The notes beneath the pieces were generated by a model. That model was given only the letters and a program-made list of their open reading frames with translations. It searched no databases and was not told where the DNA came from. The translations under genes and the position numbers were made by a program. Shown piece after piece: positions 15,652 through 22,937 of a stretch of 30,027 nucleotides of DNA (position 1 is the first letter of the stretch; the number at the start of each line of letters is the position of its first letter). This DNA comes from Pseudomonadota bacterium (lineage in GTDB: Bacteria; SAR324; XYD2-FULL-50-16; JAHJRI01): positions 1 through 30,027 of the forward strand of contig JAKSDL010000229.1 in the NCBI GenBank assembly GCA_022360105.1, written 5' to 3'.

Positions 15652-16455
15652 ATGAAACCATTATCAGCAAAACTCCTCGGCATCTTTAGTGCAGCGGCGC
15701 TGACTGTGTTGCTGTTTTTTCTTTTCAGCAAGGAGCCGGCAAGGCTGGAGGCCAGGGCAGAAAGCGAACGGGGACAGTCTATCGAAATCGGTGCAGGTCT
15801 TTATGAGCTTCACTGCCGGACCTGTCACGGCATTCGTGGAGAAGGTGTAGGACAATTGGGACCGGCTCTCGGCGACCAGTTTTTCTTTACTGAGCGTTTA
15901 AAGGAAGTTGGTTGGCAGGATACCTTGGAATCGTATGTTTTTGCTTCTTCTTCTCATGGCAGAATTGTTGCCACCCGCCCCAAATATGCCGGCAGTTCGT
16001 CAATTGCCGTAATGAATCCCTGGCTGGATAAATATGGCGGTCCCTTACGCAGGGATGAGCTGGTAAATATTACACATTTCATCCTGAATTGGAGAGCTAC
16101 GGCAATGGGCGAAGTCGAATTAACCCCATTGAAAATTGCTCAAACCAGTCTTGATGATCCGGAAACGATTTCAAAAGGTAAAAAGGTGTTTTTACACAAC
16201 TGCAAGGAGTGTCACTCCATTGAAGGTATTAACCAGGCAGGTAGTAAGGGACCGGATTTAAGCAAGATCGGTTTGGTTGCATCAACCCGTGTACCGGACC
16301 TAACGCCGGAATTGTACATCAAGGAATCTTTTTTGATTCCAACTGAATACATTGTTAAAGGATTCGAACCCGAGGTTTTGGGGTATAAATGTGGCGGTAT
16401 TTTAACCAGGCAGCAATTGGATGAAGTTGTGGCATTTCTGCTAACCATGAAATAA
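15652..16455 (+). CDS. Dihaem cytochrome c, membrane anchored
   Basis: 267 residues with an uncleaved-looking N-terminal hydrophobic segment (about 8-26), then two cytochrome c domains. Haem motif 1 is CRTCH (55-59), with AVMNPW near 119-124 offering Met121 as distal ligand. Haem motif 2 is CKECH (184-188); before its final helix the sequence reads EVLGYKCGGILT with no Met at the expected place, so the sixth ligand of haem 2 is unclear (Cys247 lies there). The start is 15 bp after the cytochrome b stop, and the next cytochrome gene begins 2 bp after this stop. It probably accepts electrons from the Rieske centre at the periplasmic face. The c1-equivalent role is inference. Confidence 0.93.
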   Translation: MKPLSAKLLGIFSAAALTVLLFFLFSKEPARLEARAESERGQSIEIGAGLYELHCRTCHGIRGEGVGQLGPALGDQFFFTERLKEVGWQDTLESYVFASSSHGRIVATRPKYAGSSSIAVMNPWLDKYGGPLRRDELVNITHFILNWRATAMGEVELTPLKIAQTSLDDPETISKGKKVFLHNCKECHSIEGINQAGSKGPDLSKIGLVASTRVPDLTPELYIKESFLIPTEYIVKGFEPEVLGYKCGGILTRQQLDEVVAFLLTMK

Positions 16456-16457
16456 AC

Positions 16458-17552
16458 ATGATCTCTACCGCACCGACATTCAAAAACCTGCTTTGCATAG
16501 CATTGCTCGGTCTTTTACCGGTGGTTATCATCTTGATTCCCAGCCGGGCCTATATTGAAGCAGCGGACGATGTGCTGGCAGATCCCATCGCCCTGGGTGC
16601 CTGGTTATATGAAGGCAATTGCGAACGTTGCCATTTTGACTATGAAGATGCGCGCTTTGCTGAGGAATATGAGGACATAGACGAGTTAAAAAGTGCCATC
16701 GAAGCTGATAGATGCCAGGTAGAGTGGGGGATCATCTATGGTGGCCCCCTGAGAAACCGGGATATTCAAGCTGTTGCCGAGTTTTTACTAACCTGGGAAG
16801 AATTGGATGAAGCCCCTCCCTTACCTGAATTGCCTCCACAACCTAAGGATGAACCTGTTCCGCTTAAAAAAGCGGAGAAATTAAAACCTCGGGAAGTCAT
16901 TGAATCGGAACAGGAAGAGAATCCGAAACTAAATCGGATTCTTGCCGACAATCCCCTGGCCAAAGGTGGGTATCTGTATACCCGGAACTGCTACCGTTGT
17001 CATTTGGAGTACGAGAAAAACCGTATGGGACAGAATTTCGCAAGAGATTCGATTAGAACAACAATCAGTGATGGAAAAACCTCCACCCAAATGACTCCTT
17101 TCAGCAATATGAAGGGAGGAGATTTGAGCGGGTCTGAAATTGATGCCATTACCGATTATATTATGACTTGGGAAAGACTCAAATCACCTCCGGCTATCCC
17201 TGAACTTGTTTTGGAAGTTCCGGGAGAAGATCCTTCTGCTTTGCAACCTGTTGGATTGCCGCAATTTAAAGCAATTTCCGGGGACATCCGCCAGGGGCAT
17301 AAATTGTATATTCGACACTGCAGTGCCTGCCACGGTCAAAAAGGAGAGGGTTACATCGGTAAGCCTTTGAATAAATCCTGGTGGGTAAAACGATACGATC
17401 TTTTTGCCAAATCGGTTATCAAAAACGGTGTTCCTTTAAGCTTAATGCCTCCATGGTCAGAAAGTGCAGGTGGACCCTTGGGTGCTGTTGCTGTTGAGGA
17501 TTTAGTGACGTTGATCGTCAATTGGGCGGAAAAACAGTCCGGTAACAATTAA
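16458..17552 (+). CDS. Trihaem cytochrome c, membrane anchored
   Basis: 364 residues with an N-terminal signal anchor (about 9-28). Three class-I-like domains carry CERCH (55-59), CYRCH (178-182) and CSACH (288-292). Domains 1 and 2 look like a duplication (GxxLYxxNCxRCHxxYE in both) and are joined by a Pro/Glu/Lys-rich linker at about 117-160. The distal region reads MTPFSNMKGGDLS in domain 2 and LMPPWSESAGGPL in domain 3. In domain 1 it is EWGIIYGGPLRN without Met, so haem 1 may have another sixth ligand. Last gene of the cluster, 2 bp after the dihaem gene. Likely an electron-exit subunit wiring the complex to downstream acceptors. Confidence 0.93.
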   Translation: MISTAPTFKNLLCIALLGLLPVVIILIPSRAYIEAADDVLADPIALGAWLYEGNCERCHFDYEDARFAEEYEDIDELKSAIEADRCQVEWGIIYGGPLRNRDIQAVAEFLLTWEELDEAPPLPELPPQPKDEPVPLKKAEKLKPREVIESEQEENPKLNRILADNPLAKGGYLYTRNCYRCHLEYEKNRMGQNFARDSIRTTISDGKTSTQMTPFSNMKGGDLSGSEIDAITDYIMTWERLKSPPAIPELVLEVPGEDPSALQPVGLPQFKAISGDIRQGHKLYIRHCSACHGQKGEGYIGKPLNKSWWVKRYDLFAKSVIKNGVPLSLMPPWSESAGGPLGAVAVEDLVTLIVNWAEKQSGNN

Positions 17553-17590
17553 TCACCAGCTAAGGTCTTTAACTTAAGCGGGGTGTGACT

Positions 17591-17677
17591 GCATGTCATC
17601 CTGAGTTTTGGAACTGTTAGCTTTTAGCGATTAGCTAAAAGAGATTCTTTGCTCTCGCTCAGAATGATATCGTGGCC
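17591..17677. repeat. REP-like palindromic element between cytochrome and phoX genes
   Basis: The convergent 220-bp gap contains GCATGTCATCCTGAG and, inverted, CTCGCTCAGAATGATATC as imperfect ends. Between them is an exact stem CTTTTAGC (17621-17628) / GCTAAAAG (17634-17641) with loop GATTA. The GAGATTCTTTGCTCTCGCTCAGAATGA-type wording (given here only as a pattern) is typical of dispersed intergenic repeats in several phyla. It may also serve as a two-way transcription end. Confidence 0.5.
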
Positions 17678-17743
17678 TTTACTGAAGTTAATGACATTGA
17701 ATCACCAATGGCTTTATTTGAGAAGAGGCTGCTGCAGCCAGCT

Positions 17744-17765
17744 TTTAGGCTACAGCCAACCTAAA
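17744..17765 (-). terminator. Weak hairpin just after the phoX stop
   Basis: TTTAGG and CCTAAA arms, enclosing an inner GGC/GCC option, lie 8-29 bp beyond the phoX stop on its strand. There is no clear T-run; weak candidate for the phoX transcript end. Confidence 0.25.
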
Positions 17766-17772
17766 GTGATTT

Positions 17773-19260
17773 TTATCTCAGGCTGATAGCTTGAATTGCT
17801 TCATAAACCTCAGCGTTATTGCTTCGGCCAAGTTCAACCCACTTAATGCTTAAACTTTGATCGCTGTTTTGTTTGACCTTGGCAGCGTAAAGAGTTCCAG
17901 CATCCAGTTTTTGCTCCCTGTCAGCCACAAATTTGAAAAGAACTACGTTTGTACCGTCATCTCCGCTATAAACGGTTCTGTTATCAGGCATCACTTTACT
18001 CATTTCGTAGCTCATACGGCCCATTGCATAATGCTTAACCAGATTGGTCGTTACCACGTTTCCCCGGGTGTCAGGAATCAGCTCCACAGGATAACCATAG
18101 TGATAAGGATTCGCCTGTCTTCCCAGGTACTGAGTGACGTCTTGTACGTTTTTCTTCCAGCCGCTTTTGGTTGCTTTGGGCTCATATTCCTCACTGGTCA
18201 GCCCGGTGTTCCAAGGTGTAACAGAAGCATTGCAATTGTTCCAGGTACCGTTTACGGAAGCGAAATCTACGTTTTCACCTTCAAGTACTTCCCAGGATTT
18301 ACCATTGTTCCGGATGTAGGTTTTTACCACACCACCGGGTCGACATTCGTAGTTTGTGTACAGATAGCCAAAGGAACCGTTGCTGTTGATAGGCAGGTAC
18401 ATGTTTCCGTCCGGATGGTTACAAACAATTTTCAGAGTGCCGTCCATATTATTGATCTGACCGAATCTGTTAGCGTATACACCATTGGGAATCTGCTCAC
18501 CAACTCTTGAAAGTACCTGGTAACTACCTTTGGCAACTTTCACATCCAGCATATCGTCACCCTTTGGCACTTTAAGCTCTCTAAAGCTGTCAGTTGCCTT
18601 GAAACCATTGATAACACCAACAACAGCCCTGTTATAAGGAAACTTGCTCATTGCAGAAGGATGTTGAACGTTAAAAAAGATCTCGTCATTGGCTGTGATA
18701 TGCAAACCGGTGATTTCAGCTTTCTTGGGAACAGTAGCAAATCGCATCAACTTCTTTCTTTTTACATCCCATTTCCAAAGGACGTTGTTTTGGTGATTGC
18801 TGGTATCTTCAGCAATCCAGACGTTACCTTGGGAATCCACATCAACACCGTCCGGGTTGGCAATCTTGTTGACATCACACCGATCCATATTTTTTTTATT
18901 GTACTTGCCACCAATAACTTCAGGAATCATTTTGTTTGCATTGTATTTGCTGTTTAATGGCAACGCATATACGATTCCGCATTTGTTCTGAGGGAGTTTA
19001 ATGTCGCCCTTGTCGTCAGACATCCCCCTGTCAATTGCACTCATGGCGATATAGACCATGTTGTTTTTCCTGTCATAGGCTACCCCTTCCATCTTGCGGA
19101 ATTCAGCGGTTGCACCCATTTTTGCAGCATAAGCCCTGCTTTCCAGAAAAGCTGCCATTTTGCTATTCAGGCTCACCAGATAATCTGCAGCCATCGTAGC
19201 CTGACACATCATTCCTAATACAATTGCGGAAGTAGCAATCGTCTTGAACATCTTCTTCAT
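17773..19260 (-). CDS. Secreted PhoX-family (DUF839) phosphatase-like protein, permuted domain order
   Basis: 495 residues starting with a Sec signal peptide (MKKMFKTIATSAIVLGMMCQ, cleavage probably after ATMA at 24). The ATG at 19260 has GGAG nearby. PhoX enzymes are beta-propeller Ca/Fe phosphatases that free phosphate from esters outside the cytoplasm. Recognised blocks, in the order found here, are FRKMEGVAYD (54-63), ANPDGVDVD (134-142), WIAEDTS (148-154) and FFNVQHPS (195-202). They are followed by YLYTNYECRPGG (299-310), GTWNNCNASVTPWNTGLTSE (338-357), AMGRMSYE (412-419) and YSGDD (431-435). In the usual PhoX order as I know it, the NNC...TPW...EE blocks come first and the QHP block last, so this chain looks circularly permuted. 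GRMSYE replaces the usual GRFxHE, losing a His. The family is secure; phosphatase activity is likely but untested. Confidence 0.88.
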   Translation of the reverse strand: MKKMFKTIATSAIVLGMMCQATMAADYLVSLNSKMAAFLESRAYAAKMGATAEFRKMEGVAYDRKNNMVYIAMSAIDRGMSDDKGDIKLPQNKCGIVYALPLNSKYNANKMIPEVIGGKYNKKNMDRCDVNKIANPDGVDVDSQGNVWIAEDTSNHQNNVLWKWDVKRKKLMRFATVPKKAEITGLHITANDEIFFNVQHPSAMSKFPYNRAVVGVINGFKATDSFRELKVPKGDDMLDVKVAKGSYQVLSRVGEQIPNGVYANRFGQINNMDGTLKIVCNHPDGNMYLPINSNGSFGYLYTNYECRPGGVVKTYIRNNGKSWEVLEGENVDFASVNGTWNNCNASVTPWNTGLTSEEYEPKATKSGWKKNVQDVTQYLGRQANPYHYGYPVELIPDTRGNVVTTNLVKHYAMGRMSYEMSKVMPDNRTVYSGDDGTNVVLFKFVADREQKLDAGTLYAAKVKQNSDQSLSIKWVELGRSNNAEVYEAIQAISLR

Positions 19261-19379
19261 GTTAGCTCCAACGTATTTATGTTTTTTAATGATCTCTCTA
19301 AAGAAGTTGAGATACTAGATACCGCCTTTCATTAACGACCAAGCGGAAGGGCTATTCTAGACGGAAGCCGTAAAAAAGA

Positions 19380-19420
19380 TGTCATTAATTGTTAAAGATA
19401 TTGTAATTCCATTAATGACA
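19380..19420. promoter_or_regulatory. 10-bp inverted repeat with PhoB-like half sites upstream of phoX
   Basis: TGTCATTAAT (19380-19389) and ATTAATGACA (19411-19420) are exact reverse complements, 120-160 bp upstream of the phoX ATG. The minus-strand reading CCTGTCATTAAT contains CTGTCAT, the PhoB half-site. The second half of a canonical Pho box is not well formed, so this is a candidate only. Confidence 0.35.
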
Positions 19421-19594
19421 GGGATTTAAGATTGTACACTGAAATAGAATTCGGTATTCGGGACCCAGGTAAAACCACCTGTGTGATGCCTAAGCTAAAC
19501 CTTCTCTTGCTTACGGACTGATCCGGAGTGTCAGCATGAGCATGTTTTAAAAGCAACTTGGTACTTTGAAGTGTAGTGCTTTTAGCATTTGGCG

Positions 19595-19657
19595 ATCAGC
19601 TCTCAGCCGGTTTTTGCCTGTAATTATGTTGTTTTAAGCTGAACGCTGAAAGCTGAT
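19595..19657. repeat. REP-like inverted repeat in the 635-bp phoX-ABC gap
   Basis: ATCAGCTCTCAGC (19595-19607) and GCTGAAAGCTGAT (19645-19657) are reverse complements with one mismatch. The AGCT/AGC-rich composition resembles dispersed short palindromic elements. The rest of 19261-19895 shows no reading frame or RNA gene that I can support. Confidence 0.4.
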
Positions 19658-19895
19658 AACTGACAGTAATTTTAATTTTCAAGTTGAATTCCGGTATCTG
19701 ACACAGGGCTGTAAACGAAGGGAGGGCTTGAGAATAAGTGAGTGTTTATTCTTGTCAATACTTGCTTCACAGTTTTTGCAATTGGAATACAAAGTTTTTG
19801 TGTTTAATACTTCTTTTCTATCAGGTGGAATATCTCAAAGAATTTTTATTTATGTTTGACCAGACACACTCCAGAATGGGATGTCATTTATGCTG

Positions 19896-21608
19896 CTAAA
19901 GATTTTCAGCATACAGGCTATGATAATAACCCTCTGCTTCCATCAGGTTTTGATGATTTCCTGTTTCGATGATCTGGCCCTTTTTCATGACGAAAATCCT
20001 GTCAACGTGTTTCACGGTCGTCAGGCGGTGGGCGATCAGGATTGTAGTTCGATTTTGACTTAATCTGATCAACGATTCCTGGATCAAATGTTCGGATTCC
20101 GTATCCAGGGAAGAGGTAGCTTCATCAAAAATCAAAATTGGGGGATTTTTAAGGAATACCCTGGCAATGGAGATGCGTTGCTTTTGTCCTCCCGATAGCT
20201 TGATACCCCTTTCCCCAACCAGTGTCTCCAAACCTTCGGGGAGCTTTTGTATGTAATCCCAGATATTAGCCAGTTTGGCTGCTTCAATGATCTCTTTTTC
20301 CGAAGCACCTGGTTTTCCATAGGAGATGTTGTCACGAAGCGTTGTGTCGAACAAGAATACGTTCTGCTGGACGATTCCGATGTTTTCCCTCAGAAATCGT
20401 TGTTTCAGATCCAGAACGTTGTGACCGTCAATTAAAATCTCTCCCTGCTGACATTCATAAAAGCGTGGAATCAGGGCAGCCATAGTGCTTTTCCCTGCTC
20501 CGGATTCACCCACCATGGCTACACTCTGGCCTGCAGGTATGTTAAATGTGATCTTGCTTAAAATATTGTCAGGGCTTGTTTCATATTTGTAGGTTACATT
20601 CTTGAATTCAATTTCTCCGTTTACAGCAGGCAGCGAAACAGCATTTTTGCGATCCTTGATATCGGGTTCGATATCCATGATTTCCACAAATCGTTCAAAA
20701 GAGGTCAATCCCTGGTAATACTGTTCCGTAAAATTGATGAGGCGTTCTATGGGAGGCAGAATGATACCGACAAACAAAAGAAATGCTACCAGATCGGCGG
20801 CATCTATTTCTCCTCTATAAATATAATAGGCTCCTCCTGCGATAACGGTAAAATAATAGATTTCTCTCAGAAAAAACATCACGGAATAAAACAATCCCAT
20901 AACCCCATAAGCGTATTCTTTGGCACTACGAAACTTGACATTGGTATCCGTAAATTTCATATACTCCAAGTCCTCATTGGCGTAGGACTTCATTTCCCTG
21001 ATTCCCTGGACGGAATTCTCCACACAGCTATTAATGTTGGCAATGGTTTTGCGGATTTGACGAAATCCATGTTTCATTTTCTTGCCGACCAAGCCACCCC
21101 AGATCACCATCAACGGGAACGGAAGCAAGGAGATAACAGCCATATTCGGATTAAAATAGAACATGAATCCGAAAGCCCCCAACAAAACCGATGCCGAGAT
21201 CAGCAGGTCTTCAGGCGCATGATGAGCTACTTCGGTAATGGTGTTAAGATCATTGGTGATTCTGGACATGATGTGACCGGTTTTCACGTTGTCGAAATAG
21301 TTGAAGGACAACTTTTGCAGATGTCGAAACATATCGGCTCTTAAATCATACTCGATCCTGACTCCCAGAACGTGCCCCCAGCGAATACGAATATAGGAAG
21401 CATAGCCGGCCAGGCACTGCAAAACCAAGATCAGGCCTAAAATCCAGATGATCATTTCCACATTTTTATCTGGTATGTGTTCTTTCAATAAGATTCTCGT
21501 TAAAAACGGAAAAAATATTGAAAAAAAAGAAGCCAGTACAGCGACTCCCATATCCAGTATAAAGAGTGGTAAATGCGGTTTGTAGTAGCTAATGAATCTT
21601 GCGAGCAT
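19896..21608 (-). CDS. ABC exporter, fused permease and ATPase (MsbA-like)
   Basis: 570-residue half-transporter that works as a homodimer in the inner membrane. Six hydrophobic segments span about 12-295, with the coupling-loop type sequence FDNVKTGHIMSRITNDLNTI near 105-124. The ATPase domain (about 330-570) has Walker A GESGAGKST (367-375), Q-loop IGIVQQNVFLF (410-420), signature LSGGQKQR (471-478), Walker B ILIFDEATSS (491-500) and switch His527 in IAHRL. All catalytic residues are intact. Length and order match lipid A/multidrug exporters of the MsbA type, but substrate cannot be read from sequence. The start follows GGATGATCAC. It lies alone on the minus strand, 260 bp downstream of a GNAT gene; that gap holds only AT-rich sequence with no feature I can support. 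Confidence 0.93.
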   Translation of the reverse strand: MLARFISYYKPHLPLFILDMGVAVLASFFSIFFPFLTRILLKEHIPDKNVEMIIWILGLILVLQCLAGYASYIRIRWGHVLGVRIEYDLRADMFRHLQKLSFNYFDNVKTGHIMSRITNDLNTITEVAHHAPEDLLISASVLLGAFGFMFYFNPNMAVISLLPFPLMVIWGGLVGKKMKHGFRQIRKTIANINSCVENSVQGIREMKSYANEDLEYMKFTDTNVKFRSAKEYAYGVMGLFYSVMFFLREIYYFTVIAGGAYYIYRGEIDAADLVAFLLFVGIILPPIERLINFTEQYYQGLTSFERFVEIMDIEPDIKDRKNAVSLPAVNGEIEFKNVTYKYETSPDNILSKITFNIPAGQSVAMVGESGAGKSTMAALIPRFYECQQGEILIDGHNVLDLKQRFLRENIGIVQQNVFLFDTTLRDNISYGKPGASEKEIIEAAKLANIWDYIQKLPEGLETLVGERGIKLSGGQKQRISIARVFLKNPPILIFDEATSSLDTESEHLIQESLIRLSQNRTTILIAHRLTTVKHVDRIFVMKKGQIIETGNHQNLMEAEGYYHSLYAENL

Positions 21609-21868
21609 GTGATCATCCTAATTTTTTTTCTTCATATTCCACACCTTCAGTTCCTTTTTATAGCCGGAAAGCAGGGCTGTTAAGAGATATAGCATCAAAC
21701 CGGGAAGGAAGAAATGAATTTAAAAAACAACTATTCAAATTGGAACCTTAACATATCATTTTTTTCGCTGGTGAATAGAGATGGTTTTTTAAAAACATTG
21801 TTTTTTCAGGAGGACAATCATTTATAGGTTCTTGTTGCAACAAGAACTTTTTTAATCTTCCCAAACGT

Positions 21869-22414
21869 TTAATCTCTCCAGTGTTCAGGTTGGTCCAGTA
21901 CGTCGGAACATTGGATTTTTCCCGCAATATTCCCGATATGATTTCCATTTAATTCCAAAACCATCCAGGCGTCTGCAACGTCTTCAGGAATAGGGTATGG
22001 GGCTTCAAAACCTTGGTTACCTGCCGGTGAAAATCCACACTTGGAGTAATACCCGGGATGCCCCAAAACAAAAACCAGTTCGGTACCGGAAGCCTCTAAT
22101 TGCTTGAGTCCTTCTTTAATAAGCCGCTGGCCAATCCCGGAATTCTGCTTACTGGGAATAATTCCCAGGGGAGCAAGGAGCTGGATATTAACTGATTTTT
22201 CTGATCCAACGAGAGTGGCTTTTGTAAACAAAATGTGACCGATGATTTGATCAGCTTCAACTGCAACCAAAGACAAGTATGGTTTTGCAGTAGGATCATC
22301 CAGTAAATCAACGGCCAGCTTTCCAACCTCCGGTCCTTCTTTTTCACCGAAGGCAGTTATATGAAGGTTTTCAATTTCCCTGATGTCACTATTGTTAGAG
22401 GTTCTTATTTCCAT
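21869..22414 (-). CDS. GNAT family N-acetyltransferase (YhbS-like)
   Basis: 181 residues from the ATG at 22414, which follows GAGAAAGGA. An in-frame GTG 36 bases upstream is not needed. The GNAT fold is visible: strand-helix start MEIRTSNNSDIREIENLHIT, then central strands LVAVEADQIIGHILFTKA (49-66). The acetyl-CoA pyrophosphate loop region is LGIIPSKQNSGIGQRLIKEG (83-102), where Q-x-x-G-x-G corresponds to QNSGIG. FVLGHPGYYSKCGFSPAG (114-131) is typical of the YhbS subgroup. It uses acetyl-CoA to acetylate an amine; the acceptor is unknown. Isolated gene between the ABC exporter and a repeat-bearing gap. Confidence 0.9.
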   Translation of the reverse strand: MEIRTSNNSDIREIENLHITAFGEKEGPEVGKLAVDLLDDPTAKPYLSLVAVEADQIIGHILFTKATLVGSEKSVNIQLLAPLGIIPSKQNSGIGQRLIKEGLKQLEASGTELVFVLGHPGYYSKCGFSPAGNQGFEAPYPIPEDVADAWMVLELNGNHIGNIAGKIQCSDVLDQPEHWRD

Positions 22415-22512
22415 TTTTTTATCCTTTCTCAGTATTTGAATTGATATCACCTGTTTAGTTATTCAGGAATCAATGCGAATTGCAATAGCTGTTAAGTCAG
22501 AGTAACTATTGA

Positions 22513-22631
22513 CCACAGAAACACAGGGAAAAGATTTGGAACTAGACATATGTAGGATTAACACTACTTTTACTGACCAGGTTTGAAGTCACTTCAATGA
22601 ATAAAGCTTTGTGCCCTTTGTGTCTTCGTGG
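22513..22631. repeat. MITE-like element with imperfect terminal inverted repeats
   Basis: The left end CCACAGAAACACAGGG (22513-22528) and right end CCCTTTGTGTCTTCGTGG (22614-22631) are imperfect reverse complements bounding about 119 bp of non-coding DNA. The CCACAGA-ACACAG / TTTGTGTCTTCGTGG wording is a widespread dispersed intergenic repeat in environmental bacteria. The rest of the 22415-22937 gap shows no gene I can support. Confidence 0.5.
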
Positions 22632-22937
22632 CGAAATCAGACAAGGGGGTCACTTATGCTGAACAGATACAAATCCTAAAGAATACATTGTGAACTTGTA
22701 GATCAGTTGGGAATATACTGGAACCAGTTATTTCAAATGCAGGTGGAAAAACGGCTGCCTTCCCAACAAGTCTTTTTATAAAAGAATCGGATCGAGTATC
22801 GGGAGCATAGCATGACAAGAATAGTTTGACTGATAAAAAGCGACTTCTTATCATTTATTTATAATCCAGATGCCCAAAAAATTGATCGCAACCAGAATCC
22901 TACTGAATTTCAATGGTGAAAGAGCAGGAGAATAGGG

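Noticed and set aside
17857..18510. Long plus-strand frame of 217 codons
   Set aside because: Lies wholly antisense to phoX, whose family motifs are clear on the other strand; His/Val/Ile-rich shadow translation.
21748..21948. 66-codon minus-strand frame after the GNAT gene
   Set aside because: Overlaps the GNAT 3' end in another frame and has no family signal or good start.
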